Position numbers and translations under genes: made by a program. A DNA stretch of 56,191 bases, from positions 32,767 through 88,957 of the forward strand of contig JAIXKS010000023.1 in the NCBI GenBank assembly GCA_026928325.1, given 5' to 3'. The DNA comes from Chitinophagales bacterium. Its GTDB lineage: Bacteria; Bacteroidota; Bacteroidia; Chitinophagales; Saprospiraceae. The notes beneath the pieces were generated by a model. That model was not told the DNA's origin. It ran no database searches and worked only from the letters and a program-made list of their open reading frames with translations. Shown here piece after piece: positions 8,370 through 18,776 of this stretch (position 1 is the stretch's first letter; each line of letters opens with the position of its first letter).

Positions 8370-8918
8370 TTATTTGCGAGCAGCTAATTGATCCTGTAAG
8401 AAATCATTGAGTGTTTCAAATGAAGGATTAACCATGATGATGTTGCCTTGAGGGGAAATCAGGTATTTGGTTGGAATCTCGCGCACTCCGTAAAGTTGGA
8501 CAGTAGGGCTAGAAAATCGTTGCAATTCACCGATGTGATACGGCCAATATAGGTTGTCATCTTGGATTGCTTTGCGCCATTTATCCTCCTTGGTTTCTAC
8601 GGCAATGCTGACGATTTCAAATCCGGAAGCATCCTTAAATGATTGCTTATTGAATTTTTGATATAGTTGGACTAACGCAGGGTTTTCCTTTCGGCAAGGG
8701 CCACACCATGATCCCCAAAAATCTAGTAATACATATTGGCCTTCTAGATCACGAAGCACGAAAGCCTTTCCGTCAGCAAGCGTTGCACTAAATGGAAGTG
8801 CAATATCACCACTATGATACTTGGGTAGGCGATACCAATGATTGACTCCCATTCCTAATCCCATAAGGAGGAGCATAATTATAGCAATCTTCAATCTTTT
8901 ACGATTCTCAAAGGCCAT
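8370..8918 (-). CDS. TlpA-like membrane-anchored thiol-disulfide oxidoreductase
   Basis: This 182-residue protein has an N-terminal anchor or signal segment (LKIAIIMLLLMGLGMGVNHW) and a periplasmic thioredoxin fold of the TlpA/ResA type. The active site is WGSWCGPCRKENPALVQLY, with the redox CGPC at about residues 72-75. The conserved cis-Pro loop is REIPTKYLISPQGNI. Such proteins reduce periplasmic disulfides, for example for cytochrome c maturation. The exact partner is unknown. It starts six bases after the dnaE stop, so it is probably co-transcribed with dnaE, and it converges on murQ. Confidence 0.85.
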   Translation of the reverse strand: MAFENRKRLKIAIIMLLLMGLGMGVNHWYRLPKYHSGDIALPFSATLADGKAFVLRDLEGQYVLLDFWGSWCGPCRKENPALVQLYQKFNKQSFKDASGFEIVSIAVETKEDKWRKAIQDDNLYWPYHIGELQRFSSPTVQLYGVREIPTKYLISPQGNIIMVNPSFETLNDFLQDQLAARK

Positions 8919-8924
8919 CGCTGA

Positions 8925-11900
8925 TTAATTGATTTTAAAACTGACGCCTATATATTCCAACTCTCGAATGAACTTATAATCTACATTGACTTTGTGATTG
9001 GACGAGATCAAATCCACCCCATATTCATCACCATCATCTACGATTTTGAATTTGACAAGGTGTGTTCCTGCACTATTGATGCAAAGCTGTTCTAGCTGAA
9101 ACAATAACTGTTCTGTGATGCTCTTTAGGGCTAATTTCAGCGTTATCGATTTTGTCAAATTCTTTCCTACGGTATCCAACAGCTGAATTTTGTTGATTTT
9201 GAAGTAGGTGCCATCGCCGGTATAAAACTTTTCGAGAACGCCTTCTATAAATAAAACCTGCCCTTTGGTAAGTAAGTGTTTATAGGCTTCAAATTTTTCA
9301 TTTCGAAGCGTAAACTGATATTCGCCAGACTTATCCTGAGCAGTAAATCTGGCATATCCTGTACCTTTTAGGGTGGTGCCTATATGGACATCGGTCACGA
9401 TTCCACCTAATTTGAGAAAAGTACCCAGATTTTCATCGATTTTTTCTAGTGGACAATTGATGAAATTCGTAAATTCTAGCTGATAGTCATCCAATGGATG
9501 GCCACTGATATAGATACCGGTAACTTCTTTTTCTTTTTCTAATTTTTCGATTTGTCCCCATTCTTGGATCTGTGGAGGCTTAGGTCGATCTATATATTGA
9601 GCTAATGAATCGCCAAAAAGTGAAATCTGGTTGCTTGATTTTTGAGATTGGAAGTTGCCGCCATATTTGAGCAAAGACTCAAGAAAGGTTTCAGAGCTAT
9701 TATCAGGAAGCACTAAAAACTGAGACCGATAAAATTGCTGAAAAGAATCCAAAGCACCGCCTAGAATCAGGCTTTCCATACTTTTTTTATTGACAGACCG
9801 GAGATTGACACGTTCTACGAGATCATAGGCATCTTTAAACATACCATTGGCCTTGCGTTCGTTGGTAAGGTCTTCGGTGGTTCCTTCGCCTACGCCTTTC
9901 AAAGCAGAAAGTCCAAATCGGATTTGTTCTTTAGCGTTGACAGCAAATTTAATATTACTTTCGTTGATGTCTGGACCCAAAACATCAATTTTCATCCGTT
10001 TTGTTTCTTGCAGGTAGAAGTTGATTTTAGAAATATCATTTTTATTATGGTTCAAAACAGACGCCATAAAAGCTGCCGGATAGTGCGCTTTGAGATAAGC
10101 TGTTTGGAAGGCTAGATAAGCGTAACAAGTGGAGTGGGATTTGTTAAAAGCATAGGAGGCGAAGGCTTCCCAATCCGTCCATATCTTTTTAATCTTATCC
10201 TCAGGATGGCCATTGGCAATACAACCATCAAGGAACTTTTGGTACATCTCATCCAGTACGGTCTTCTGTTTTTTCCCCATTGCTTTACGCAATTGGTCAG
10301 CATCACCTTTAGAGAAATTAGCGAGCTTCTGCGAGAGGAGCATCACCTGCTCTTGATAGACGGTAATCCCATAGGTTTCGGCCAGATATTCTTCCATCAC
10401 AGGCAAGTCATAGGTGATTTCTTGTTTGCCGTTTTTCCTAGCGATGAAGTCCGGAATATATTGGATAGGTCCGGGACGATATAGCGCATTCATCGCAATC
10501 AAATCTTCAAATCGGGTAGGAGATAGCTCTTTGAGGTGTTTTTGCATCCCGGGAGATTCATACTGAAAGAGGCCGATGGTGTCTCCACTTTGGAAGATTG
10601 TGAATGTTTTGGAATCTTCCAACGAAATATTGTCAATATCTACATCGATGTTGTATCTTTCCTTGATGATGGTTACGGTATCTTTTATAATGGTCAAGGT
10701 CTTGAGACCGAGGAAGTCCATTTTAAGCAAACCCGCTTTTTCAGCTACGGAGTTGTCGTATTGCGAAACGAGGAGATCAGAATCCTTGGCTGTAGCTACC
10801 GGGACAAAATGCGAAATGTCTTCGGGCGTGATAATCACTCCACATGCGTGAATACCCGTATTTCTGACCGAGCCTTCAAGCTTTTGGGCAGTTTGGATCA
10901 TCTGACCAATCGGCGAATCTTCCTCTTTTAGGGTACGGAGTTCGTACGCCTTGGCTATTTCCTCTGAAGATAGTGCATCCTTGAGTTTCGAGTCGATATC
11001 TTTACCTTGCAATATCTTATTAAGCGTCGCATCGGGGCTAGAAGGAAATATCTTCGTGATGCGCTCCACTTCTTTGAGTGGGATATTCATGACACGACCG
11101 ACATCTTTTAGAGAAGACTTGGCGGCCATGGTACCATAGGTGACGATTTGCGCTACCTGGTTTTTACCGTATTTGTCCACGACATAGTCGATGACTTTAG
11201 ATCTTCCTTCATCATCAAAGTCAATATCAATATCGGGCATGGATACCCGTTCCGGATTGAGAAAACGCTCAAAAAGGAGATCGTATTTTATAGGGTCGAT
11301 GTTTGTAATCCCGAGACAATAAGCGACACAAGATCCCGCGGCAGAACCACGTCCAGGTCCTACAGATACACCCATACGCCGAGCTTCAGTAGTGAAGTCT
11401 TGAACGATGAGGAAGTAACCACCAAAACCTGATTCTTCAATGATTCTCAATTCGAAATTTAATCGTTCTTCGACTTTTGGAGTTATGACACCATATTTTT
11501 TTGTTGCACCCAAAAAGGTCAAATGCCTAAGATATTCTACCTCATTGACAAAGCCTTCGGGTATTGGGAATGCAGGTAGGAGTACTTCTCGCTCGAGATG
11601 GAGATCTTCGATTTTAGAAGCCACTTCCATCGTGTTTTCAACGGCTTCTTGAACATCGCCAAAAAGCGTATTCATCTCCGATTTTGTCTTTAAATAGAAG
11701 TCGGAACTAGGAAATTTAAATCGATTTTCTGTTTCCACAAGAGAACCGGTGTTGACACATAACAAGATGTCGTGTGGTTTATAATCTTCTGGTTCGAGGT
11801 AGTGCGCATCATTGGTTACAACGGCCTTGATTTTGTGTTTTTTGGCAAATTGGAGTAGGGTTTGATTGACATCTTCTTGGCTAATTCCGGTATTGTCGAT

Positions 11901-12458
11901 ATTATCCATATTGCGTTGTCGCTGGAGTTCGATATAAAAGTCCTCGCCAAATAAATCTTTCCACCATAGGAGTTTCTTTTCTGCCGATTCGATATTGCCA
12001 GTAAGGATTGTTTGTGGAATTTCTGCACCTATACAACACGATGTCGCTATAAGGCCTTCATGATATTGTTCGATGAGTTCCTTGTCTATGCGCGGATATT
12101 TGCCGTACAATCCCTCTATATAACCCAAAGAGCAAAGCTTCATGAGGTTTTTGTATCCAATTTCGTTTTTGGCTAGTAAAAGTTGGTGGTAGCGAACGTC
12201 CTTTTGACCAAGCGATTTTTCAAAAGAACGAACGTGTCTATCTTCTACGATATAAAATTCACATCCGATGATGGGCTTAATATTGTGCTTGTGAGCTTCA
12301 TGTACAAACTTAAAAACACCAAACATATTTCCGTGATCGGTAATAGCGATGGCACTTTGGTTGTCTCGTTGTGCCTTTTTCATTATTCCTGTGATATCGG
12401 AAGCTCCGTCCAGCAATGAAAATTGGGTGTGCGAATGAAGATGACAAAAATCTACCAT
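8925..12458 (-). CDS. dnaE: DNA polymerase III subunit alpha (replicative)
   Basis: This 1177-residue C-family polymerase has an N-terminal PHP domain with an intact-looking metal site (FCHLHSHTQFSLLDGAS, AITDHGNM), a palm with MPDIDIDFDD near residue 407 and LLKMDFLGL near 578 carrying the three catalytic Asp, fingers, and a C-terminal OB-fold region (FLKLGGIVTDVHIGTT, near residue 1010). It lacks a DnaQ-type exonuclease, so it is DnaE and not PolC. This is the replicative copy; a shorter DnaE relative lies at 24062-26998. A TATCTTTG box lies about 40 bases upstream of the ATG. Confidence 0.95.
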   Translation of the reverse strand: MVDFCHLHSHTQFSLLDGASDITGIMKKAQRDNQSAIAITDHGNMFGVFKFVHEAHKHNIKPIIGCEFYIVEDRHVRSFEKSLGQKDVRYHQLLLAKNEIGYKNLMKLCSLGYIEGLYGKYPRIDKELIEQYHEGLIATSCCIGAEIPQTILTGNIESAEKKLLWWKDLFGEDFYIELQRQRNMDNIDNTGISQEDVNQTLLQFAKKHKIKAVVTNDAHYLEPEDYKPHDILLCVNTGSLVETENRFKFPSSDFYLKTKSEMNTLFGDVQEAVENTMEVASKIEDLHLEREVLLPAFPIPEGFVNEVEYLRHLTFLGATKKYGVITPKVEERLNFELRIIEESGFGGYFLIVQDFTTEARRMGVSVGPGRGSAAGSCVAYCLGITNIDPIKYDLLFERFLNPERVSMPDIDIDFDDEGRSKVIDYVVDKYGKNQVAQIVTYGTMAAKSSLKDVGRVMNIPLKEVERITKIFPSSPDATLNKILQGKDIDSKLKDALSSEEIAKAYELRTLKEEDSPIGQMIQTAQKLEGSVRNTGIHACGVIITPEDISHFVPVATAKDSDLLVSQYDNSVAEKAGLLKMDFLGLKTLTIIKDTVTIIKERYNIDVDIDNISLEDSKTFTIFQSGDTIGLFQYESPGMQKHLKELSPTRFEDLIAMNALYRPGPIQYIPDFIARKNGKQEITYDLPVMEEYLAETYGITVYQEQVMLLSQKLANFSKGDADQLRKAMGKKQKTVLDEMYQKFLDGCIANGHPEDKIKKIWTDWEAFASYAFNKSHSTCYAYLAFQTAYLKAHYPAAFMASVLNHNKNDISKINFYLQETKRMKIDVLGPDINESNIKFAVNAKEQIRFGLSALKGVGEGTTEDLTNERKANGMFKDAYDLVERVNLRSVNKKSMESLILGGALDSFQQFYRSQFLVLPDNSSETFLESLLKYGGNFQSQKSSNQISLFGDSLAQYIDRPKPPQIQEWGQIEKLEKEKEVTGIYISGHPLDDYQLEFTNFINCPLEKIDENLGTFLKLGGIVTDVHIGTTLKGTGYARFTAQDKSGEYQFTLRNEKFEAYKHLLTKGQVLFIEGVLEKFYTGDGTYFKINKIQLLDTVGKNLTKSITLKLALKSITEQLLFQLEQLCINSAGTHLVKFKIVDDGDEYGVDLISSNHKVNVDYKFIRELEYIGVSFKIN

Positions 12459-12494
12459 TGTTTGGGCTTTTAAAAAGTATGGATATTAAGTCAG

Positions 12495-12502
12495 CAAAGA
12501 TA
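12495..12502 (-). promoter_or_regulatory. candidate -7 box (TATCTTTG) of dnaE
   Basis: An exact TAnnTTTG match on the minus strand, followed by C, about 37 bases upstream of the dnaE ATG. No TTTG box at the 19-base spacing was found, so this rests on one element. Confidence 0.4.
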
Positions 12503-12560
12503 CACAATTTTTGTCATATAAATCACCCATTTTATTGAAATGGATTCGCATTTCTTAAGT

Positions 12561-14216
12561 TTATGGCTGTTGCATCATCTCTTTCCAAGCATTGATCAGA
12601 CCATTGGTCGAGCTGTCAAATGCCGATGTTTGAGTTGGTTTTTGAAGTTCGGGAATGATATTGCCTGCAAGTTGCTTCCCTAATTCGACGCCCCATTGGT
12701 CGAAGCTAAAAATATTCCAAATGATACCTTGAACGAAGATTTTATGTTCATACATGGCAATGAGTTTTCCGAGTGTTTTTGGATCGATTATTTTAACTAA
12801 AATGCTGTTACTCGGTTTATTGCCTTCAAAAACCTTAAAAGGTACGAGCGCCTCATAATCTTCAGGTGCCACGCCTCGTTGTTTGAATTCGGCGATGACC
12901 TCCTCTTTTGTTTTTCCGTGCATCAAGGCTTGGGTTTGTGCAAAAAAATTGGACAAAAGTAGGATATGGTGCTGACCGATAGGATGGTGCGACATGGCCG
13001 GTGCTATAAAATCGCAAGGTATCAATTGTGTACCCTGATGGATGAGTTGATAGAAAGCGTGCTGCCCATTGGTGCCGGGTTCTCCCCAAATGATCGGGCC
13101 GGTACTATACGAAACAGGTTGACCATTTCTATCGACAGACTTACCGTTACTTTCCATGTTTCCTTGCTGAAAATAAGCGGCAAATCGGTGTAAATACTGA
13201 TCATAAGGAAGAATAGCTTCGGAGGCAGCCTGGAGAAAATTGGTGTTCCAAATCCCTATTAGCGCTAATAATACAGGAATGTTTTTTTCAAATCTTGTAT
13301 TTTTAAAATGGGTATCCATCGCATAGAATCCATCGAGTAGAGACTCAAAATGTCGATATCCTATAGAGAGCGCTATAGAGAGGCCAATAGCAGAAGTCAT
13401 CGAATAACGACCTCCGACCCAATCCCAAAATTCGAACATATTGGCGGGATTAATCCCAAAGTCTTCCACCAATTTTTGATTGGTCGATAAAGCGACAAAG
13501 TGTTTTTCTATATGCCGTTCGTCCTTCGCTACTTCTAGAAATTGCGCTCTTGCGGTATGGGCATTGGTCATGGTCTCCTGCGTGGTAAAGGTCTTGGATG
13601 CGATCAAAAACATCGTCGTTGCCATGTTCAGACCATTTAAAGTTTCTGCGATGTGTGTGGCATCGACATTGGAAACAAAGTGTATGCGCAAGTGATTTTT
13701 ATACGGTTTTAGAGCTTCTGTCACCATGACGGGACCTAAGTCAGAACCACCAATGCCGATATTGACAATGTCCGTTATGGGTTGTCCAGTATAGCCCTTC
13801 CATTTTCCTGAAATCACCTGATTGGTGAAGGTTTTCATCTGGTTTTTTACCTTTCTGATTTGAGGCATCACATCTTTTCCGTCCACATAAATGGGTTTGC
13901 CGGATTTATTTCTCAATGCAATGTGAAGGACAGACCGATGTTCGGTTTGATTGATTTTCTCACCTGAAAACATCGCCTGAATGGCATCTTTGACCTTGCA
14001 TTGCCGTGCCAGTTGAATCAGAAGTTTTAGGGTTTCTTCTGTAATGTTGTTTTTAGAATAATCTAGCAACAAATCTTCCCAATAAATTGACATGTTGTCA
14101 AATCTTTGGGGTTGATCTGCAAATAGCGTTTTAATCTGCCTATCACGGTTTAGTTTGTGATGACGTATCAACTTTTTCCAGGCAGTAGTCGTGGTTGGAT
14201 CAATATTGTGCAACAT
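12561..14216 (-). CDS. pgi: glucose-6-phosphate isomerase
   Basis: This 551-residue protein is the length of the long bacterial/eukaryotic-type Pgi. It interconverts glucose-6-phosphate and fructose-6-phosphate. Signatures are [18 protein letters not shown] near residue 152, [20 protein letters not shown] near residue 261 (the PGI signature with the catalytic-region Arg), the catalytic-His region [16 protein letters not shown], and [13 protein letters not shown] near residue 505 with the Schiff-type Lys. It is flanked by dnaE and a lipoprotein gene on the same strand. TAATTTTG at 14241-14248 (minus) is a possible -7 box about 25 bases upstream. Confidence 0.96.
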   Translation of the reverse strand: MLHNIDPTTTTAWKKLIRHHKLNRDRQIKTLFADQPQRFDNMSIYWEDLLLDYSKNNITEETLKLLIQLARQCKVKDAIQAMFSGEKINQTEHRSVLHIALRNKSGKPIYVDGKDVMPQIRKVKNQMKTFTNQVISGKWKGYTGQPITDIVNIGIGGSDLGPVMVTEALKPYKNHLRIHFVSNVDATHIAETLNGLNMATTMFLIASKTFTTQETMTNAHTARAQFLEVAKDERHIEKHFVALSTNQKLVEDFGINPANMFEFWDWVGGRYSMTSAIGLSIALSIGYRHFESLLDGFYAMDTHFKNTRFEKNIPVLLALIGIWNTNFLQAASEAILPYDQYLHRFAAYFQQGNMESNGKSVDRNGQPVSYSTGPIIWGEPGTNGQHAFYQLIHQGTQLIPCDFIAPAMSHHPIGQHHILLLSNFFAQTQALMHGKTKEEVIAEFKQRGVAPEDYEALVPFKVFEGNKPSNSILVKIIDPKTLGKLIAMYEHKIFVQGIIWNIFSFDQWGVELGKQLAGNIIPELQKPTQTSAFDSSTNGLINAWKEMMQQP

Positions 14217-14240
14217 ATACGTTTATTCTTTTGGACGGTT

Positions 14241-14248
14241 CAAAATTA
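14241..14248 (-). promoter_or_regulatory. candidate -7 box (TAATTTTG) of pgi
   Basis: TAnnTTTG match on the minus strand about 25 bases ahead of the pgi start; no matching TTTG box 19 bases upstream. Confidence 0.3.
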
Positions 14249-14295
14249 CATATAAAACTGTAATTCTCCTACATCCTTATAGTATAATTCACGGT

Positions 14296-14820
14296 TTAGT
14301 CATAAACGACATAACCAAAATCAAGTCTGGCTCTTACATCACGAGGTGGAAACTGCCTCAATCTAAATCCAATTTCTAAATCTATAAATTCATTTTGCAG
14401 ATGTTTTTTCATGCCGTCAAAGGTTTGACTGAGCATCCTAATTTCATTACCGGTGTTGTAATTGACGAAATCGATTCTATAAATTTCTAGTTTAGGGCCG
14501 GATTTGGGTACAATGTTGACGATGACATCTTCAATAAAGGACAAATCGCTATCTCCAAATATGGTTTTTATCGATCCATACGAAGGATAAGCTACTTTAA
14601 TCAGAGAGGTATCGATATTTTTTTGATTGGCATATTCCAAGAAAAAGACCGGAACATCTCGCACAATGGCATAATGCCGGAGTACATTACTGACGGGCAA
14701 CGAGGAAGATATGACAAAATCAGCATCCAACCTGACTTCATATAGTGGCTTGGCGTCGTCTGCACATGAGGCAAACGATCCTATAAGTAGAATAAAAAGA
14801 AATTTTAGAACTCTTGGCAT
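14296..14820 (-). CDS. hypothetical lipoprotein
   Basis: This 174-residue protein starts MPRVLKFLFILLIGSFASC, a lipoprotein signal with the Cys at about residue 19 as the lipidation site. I chose the 14820 start because the lipobox then falls at the right distance; the longer frame to 14859 would put 13 extra residues ahead of it. The mature part has mixed alpha/beta character, with FVNYNTGNEIRML and an Arg-rich end (RLRQFPPRDVRARLDFGY). No family is recognised. It lies between parC and pgi on the same strand. Confidence 0.6.
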   Translation of the reverse strand: MPRVLKFLFILLIGSFASCADDAKPLYEVRLDADFVISSSLPVSNVLRHYAIVRDVPVFFLEYANQKNIDTSLIKVAYPSYGSIKTIFGDSDLSFIEDVIVNIVPKSGPKLEIYRIDFVNYNTGNEIRMLSQTFDGMKKHLQNEFIDLEIGFRLRQFPPRDVRARLDFGYVVYD

Positions 14821-14940
14821 GGTCGAAAATAAAAATTCCAATGTATAACGCATGTTCATCGCTAAAAATTACAGATTAGCCATACATATCTCATTTTAAA
14901 CCCAAATCAGATGCACACAAGATGCTCCTCATCTAAAGAT

Positions 14941-17628
14941 TTAAAAATCAAACTCTATGGTATCACCTGGTTTATAACCTTCCGGATTGTTTCTATTTTC
15001 AGAAGGTAACTTCAATTCAGTCGGTGTGGCGGTTTCAGGATTTGATTTTTCACGATCAGCCGATTCGTTACTCGTAGATTCTACGCTTTCTTGGATATCT
15101 GTTGGGTCGTCTTGATTGATAATTTCAATATCAGTCAATTTATTATCAACAAGTCTATTGCCCATGGCTTTCCAGCCTTTGACATCGATAAATTCTACCA
15201 AATCCACTTCTTTTTCCTCCTTCGTTTTGCCGGCTTTATAGGCAAATTTGACGATTGGGTTTTTGCGAAGTGTAGCTAGATTTAATTTGCTTCCGTTGGT
15301 ATCCGAGATAAAGCTAAATTTTTGATCCATCGTACTGGTCTCAATCTTAAATCGCTTGACCATTGTCCAACCTTTTTCGCCGTCGTAATAAACCGCAGAG
15401 ATTACACTTTGATCGCTATATTGACCGATTTCGGCAATGTTATTGACATCAAATTTTTTATTGAGGTCAAGTTCATTGAGTTCGTAAGAACCGTCTTTGT
15501 AAATCGTAATGATCTTGCTACCTGTATCAAAAGCACCTAAAAACTTGCCTCTCTGATCTTGATTGAGTTTGCCACTCACCTCGTCTATGTAGATTTGCAT
15601 GGCGCCCAAAGATGATTTTCCAAGGGAAACTTGGGTGATTTTTCGTACAGGATATTTGGTCACAATATTGCCTTGGGAGCCTCTTCCCTTGATTGACAAA
15701 TCTTCAAAATCAAAGTCAAATTGCTTTTTCTTGGCTGTAGAGCTTAAAGTAAGTTGCACTTGAACGATTTCTGATTCGCCATTAGGATTGACCGTGAAAT
15801 ACAAGACCTTGGAACCTTTGGATCCTTGCGTAAGGTCGTATTCTTTATCTCGGGTAATGGCCGTGACATTGAATCGCTTTGCAAAGGTTCGCCCGCTTTT
15901 GCCATCGAGATATATCATGTTGTAGGTCGTGCGGTCATCGGATTTTAACCAAACAGCCACATGGATGATATCTTTGCCGATGAAAACTTTGTCTTCGATG
16001 CGAACAACTTTAAATTTGCCATCTTTAGTAAAAGCAATGATATCGGCTATGTCGGCACAGTCTGATACAAACTCATCTTTCTTCATACCCATACCGATAA
16101 AGCCTTCCGCTCTATTGACGTAAAGTTTTGCATTATTTGCAACAACTTCTTTGATTTCAATATTATCGAACGAGGTGATTAGCGTTTTGCGTTCGCGACC
16201 TTTACCGTATTTGGTCAGTAGAGATTCGAAGTAAGCGATGGTATAATCCGTGAGGTGCTCAAGGTCGTATTTTACTTGCTCTAAATCGGCCAAGAGTTGA
16301 TCCATATACTCATCAGCCTTAAATTTATTGTATTTAGAGATTCTTTTGATTTTGATCTCTGTTAACTTAATGATGTCATCGTCAGTTATGTCTCGCATCA
16401 TCAGAATCCTATCATCTCCCACTTTTAATGGATTGGATGGCGTTGCAACATATTTGTCTAATCCAAGCCGAATCACAGAGATGACTTCATCGAAACTCTC
16501 ACATTCTTCGATGTCTCGATAGATTCTATGCTCAATAAATATTTTTTCAAGGCTGGCATGGTGCCATTTTTCTTCTAATTCAGCCTTTTTGATGGTTAAT
16601 TCTTGTCGGAGTAATTCTTGCGTTTGAAAGGTTGATATTTTAAGAATTTCGGTTACAGACAAGAAGAGCGGTTTGTTATCGACGATAACACAAGCATTGG
16701 GCGAATATGATACTTCACAGTCAGTAAAGGCATATAATGCATCAATCGTTACATCGGGAGAGACACCTGCAACCAATTCCAATTGGACTTCAACATCTTT
16801 AGCTGTATTGTCCGTTACTTTTTTTATTTTGATCTGTCCTTTATCGTTTGCTTTCAGGATACTTTCTATCAAAGAGTTGGTGGTGACACCATAAGGAAGT
16901 TCGACGACATTGAGCGTGCTTTTATCTACTTGTTCTATTTTAGCGCGAATTTTTACGCGTCCGCCACGGTGTCCATCCTGATATTCGGCTACATCGATCA
17001 TTCCTCCTGTATCAAAATCAGGATAAAGGATGACTTTTTTATTTTGTAAAATTTTGATAGAAGCCTGAATAAGTTCGATAAAATTGTGAGGAAGAATCTT
17101 CGTGGACAAGCCGACAGCGATACCTTCTACTCCTTGGGCAAGGACGAGTGGAAATTTTACGGGTAGCGTTACGGGTTCTTTTTTTCGACCATCATAAGAG
17201 AGTTGCCATTCGGTCGTCTGAGGATTGAAGAGTACTTCAAGTGCAAACTTCGTGAGTCGCGCTTCAATATATCTTGGTGCTGCGGCAGTATCTCCAGTCC
17301 GAACATCGCCCCAGTTTCCTTGACAATCGATCAATAAATCTTTTTGTCCCAAATTAACCAACGCATCGCCGATGGCAGCATCTCCATGCGGGTGATACTG
17401 CATGGTTTGCCCGATGATATTAGCCACTTTGTGATATCGGCCATCATCCATTTCTTTCATGGCATGAAGGATACGACGCTGAACTGGTTTTAAACCATCT
17501 TTGATATCAGGCACCGCTCTTTCGAGGATGACATAGGAGGCATAATCAAGGAAGTATTCCTTGTACATACCTGTTAATGTTACGGGTTCGTAATTTCTAC
17601 TTTCTGAATTTGAAGTATGTTCAGTCAT
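14941..17628 (-). CDS. parC: DNA topoisomerase IV subunit A (ParC/GyrA family)
   Basis: This 895-residue type IIA topoisomerase A subunit contains the breakage-reunion domain with VPDIKDGLKPVQRRILHAMK near residue 40 and the active-site Tyr in DTAAAPRYIEARL near residue 114. The C-terminal beta-pinwheel is degenerate, with no GyrA box, and an acidic tail follows. The N-terminal sequence reads like the ParC of other Bacteroidota (MYKEYFLDYASYVILERAVP; QYHPHGDAAIGDALVNLGQKD), so I favour topoisomerase IV over gyrase. The start at 17628 (MTEHTSNSE) is preferred; the in-frame extension to 17685 encodes a hydrophobic run through an AT-rich promoter-like region. No parE gene is adjacent. Confidence 0.9.
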   Translation of the reverse strand: MTEHTSNSESRNYEPVTLTGMYKEYFLDYASYVILERAVPDIKDGLKPVQRRILHAMKEMDDGRYHKVANIIGQTMQYHPHGDAAIGDALVNLGQKDLLIDCQGNWGDVRTGDTAAAPRYIEARLTKFALEVLFNPQTTEWQLSYDGRKKEPVTLPVKFPLVLAQGVEGIAVGLSTKILPHNFIELIQASIKILQNKKVILYPDFDTGGMIDVAEYQDGHRGGRVKIRAKIEQVDKSTLNVVELPYGVTTNSLIESILKANDKGQIKIKKVTDNTAKDVEVQLELVAGVSPDVTIDALYAFTDCEVSYSPNACVIVDNKPLFLSVTEILKISTFQTQELLRQELTIKKAELEEKWHHASLEKIFIEHRIYRDIEECESFDEVISVIRLGLDKYVATPSNPLKVGDDRILMMRDITDDDIIKLTEIKIKRISKYNKFKADEYMDQLLADLEQVKYDLEHLTDYTIAYFESLLTKYGKGRERKTLITSFDNIEIKEVVANNAKLYVNRAEGFIGMGMKKDEFVSDCADIADIIAFTKDGKFKVVRIEDKVFIGKDIIHVAVWLKSDDRTTYNMIYLDGKSGRTFAKRFNVTAITRDKEYDLTQGSKGSKVLYFTVNPNGESEIVQVQLTLSSTAKKKQFDFDFEDLSIKGRGSQGNIVTKYPVRKITQVSLGKSSLGAMQIYIDEVSGKLNQDQRGKFLGAFDTGSKIITIYKDGSYELNELDLNKKFDVNNIAEIGQYSDQSVISAVYYDGEKGWTMVKRFKIETSTMDQKFSFISDTNGSKLNLATLRKNPIVKFAYKAGKTKEEKEVDLVEFIDVKGWKAMGNRLVDNKLTDIEIINQDDPTDIQESVESTSNESADREKSNPETATPTELKLPSENRNNPEGYKPGDTIEFDF

Positions 17629-17650
17629 AAAATTCGTGATAATAAGAGTG

Positions 17651-17658
17651 CAAATATA
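17651..17658 (-). promoter_or_regulatory. candidate -7 box (TATATTTG) of parC
   Basis: TAnnTTTG match on the minus strand, followed by C, about 22 bases before the preferred parC start. A TTTG lies upstream at 17683-17686, but the spacing is 24 bases, longer than the usual 19-21. Confidence 0.4.
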
Positions 17659-17698
17659 TATAAAAAATAGCTTATATATATACAAAGGGACGTTAAAT

Positions 17699-18349
17699 CT
17701 ATTTAATCAGGCCATCTTCTATAGTGATGATGCGATCACTAAGGCCAGCCAATGCCGGATTATGTGTCACGATTACAAAGGTATATTGGAAGTCTTTGCG
17801 CAGTTGAAGAAACAGTTGATGTAGTAGCTCAGAACTCGACTTATCGAGATTGCCAGTAGGTTCGTCGGCAAAGACGACAGAAGGTTCATTGATGAGGGCT
17901 CTAGCCACAGCCACACGCTGAGCTTCTCCACCGGACATTTGGTTGGGTTTGTGATGCAATCGTTCGCCTAAGCCGAGATAATTGAGGAGTTCTTTGGCTC
18001 TGGATTCAGCTTTAGCGGGTTTAGTGCCGTGGATAAAGGCCGGGATACATACGTTTTCTAGCGCAGTAAATTCCTGGAGTAAGTGGTGAAACTGAAATAC
18101 AAAGCCAATCTGTTGATTGCGAAAACGCGCCAATTCTTTTTCGTTGAGTGCTTCCACTGCTTGATTGTTGAGTTGGAGCGTACCGCTATCTGCACGGTCT
18201 AGGGTACCTAAAATATGGAGTAAGGTACTTTTTCCTGCACCGGACTTTCCGACGATACTGACTATTTCTTCGGGGCGGATAGTAAGGTCTATCCCTTTGA
18301 GTACATGAAGGTCTCCGTACGATTTTTTGATGCCGGAAGCAATAATCAT
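17699..18349 (-). CDS. lolD: LolD-type ABC transporter ATP-binding protein
   Basis: This 216-residue ATPase of the LolD/MacB branch powers lipoprotein release from the inner membrane with LolC/E-type permeases. Walker A is GKSGAGKST near residue 34, the Q-loop region is [18 protein letters not shown] near residue 88, the signature is [16 protein letters not shown] near residue 137, and Walker B is [12 protein letters not shown] near residue 157. No permease gene is adjacent, so the partner must be encoded elsewhere, as is common in Bacteroidota. A MacB-like role cannot be excluded. TATTTTTG at 18377-18384 (minus) is a possible -7 box. Confidence 0.85.
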   Translation of the reverse strand: MIIASGIKKSYGDLHVLKGIDLTIRPEEIVSIVGKSGAGKSTLLHILGTLDRADSGTLQLNNQAVEALNEKELARFRNQQIGFVFQFHHLLQEFTALENVCIPAFIHGTKPAKAESRAKELLNYLGLGERLHHKPNQMSGGEAQRVAVARALINEPSVVFADEPTGNLDKSSSELLHQLFLQLRKDFQYTFVIVTHNPALAGLSDRIITIEDGLIK

Positions 18350-18776
18350 AATTTAAAATTTTGCAATATAAAAGGTCAAAAATAGTGTTTTATGTAAAAA
18401 AAAGCGGCTTATCCTTGGATTAATATTGAAAATCTATGTTTTGTACTCATTTGCGATGCAAAATCTAGGCAAAAAGCCGACCATACAAAGCCCTTGAAGG
18501 TAAAGCAATTATGGAAGTTAGAGGTTCTAAGCCCGATCAAGCGTGATTTTTTTAATTTTTTATTTATTCATATATTATGAATTTTTATAATTTGTAATAC
18601 ACTGAAATAATTATGTGTTAAATTTGAATTTCAAATATTGTAGAGGAAAGGAAGCCGTGGTTGGATTGTGTAGATATAAATAATTATCATGTTTTGGCAT
18701 ACTAATTGTTTTTTCAACATATGGATTATTGAACGAACACGAATTTTACATTAATTAACACTTTAAATTTATACAA
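18350..18776. other. divergent intergenic region between lolD and the regulator gene
   Basis: 427 AT-rich bases without a credible gene. On the lolD side TATTTTTG (minus, 18377-18384) fits a -7 box. A loose stem is possible between CGGCTT (18405-18410) and AAGCCG (18474-18479), enclosing a short hairpin TTTGC-GAT-GCAAA (18450-18462). On the right, TAAATTTG (18619-18626) could be a -7 box for the regulator, leaving a leader of about 150 bases. None of these is strong. Confidence 0.35.

Noticed and set aside
10536-10931. 131-codon plus-strand reading frame
   Set aside because: It lies wholly antisense to the conserved polymerase region of dnaE and shows no signal or family of its own.
14941-17628. 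DNA gyrase subunit A
   Set aside because: The breakage domain reads like Bacteroidota ParC and the C-terminal region lacks a recognisable GyrA box, so topoisomerase IV is preferred, though family-level overlap leaves some doubt.
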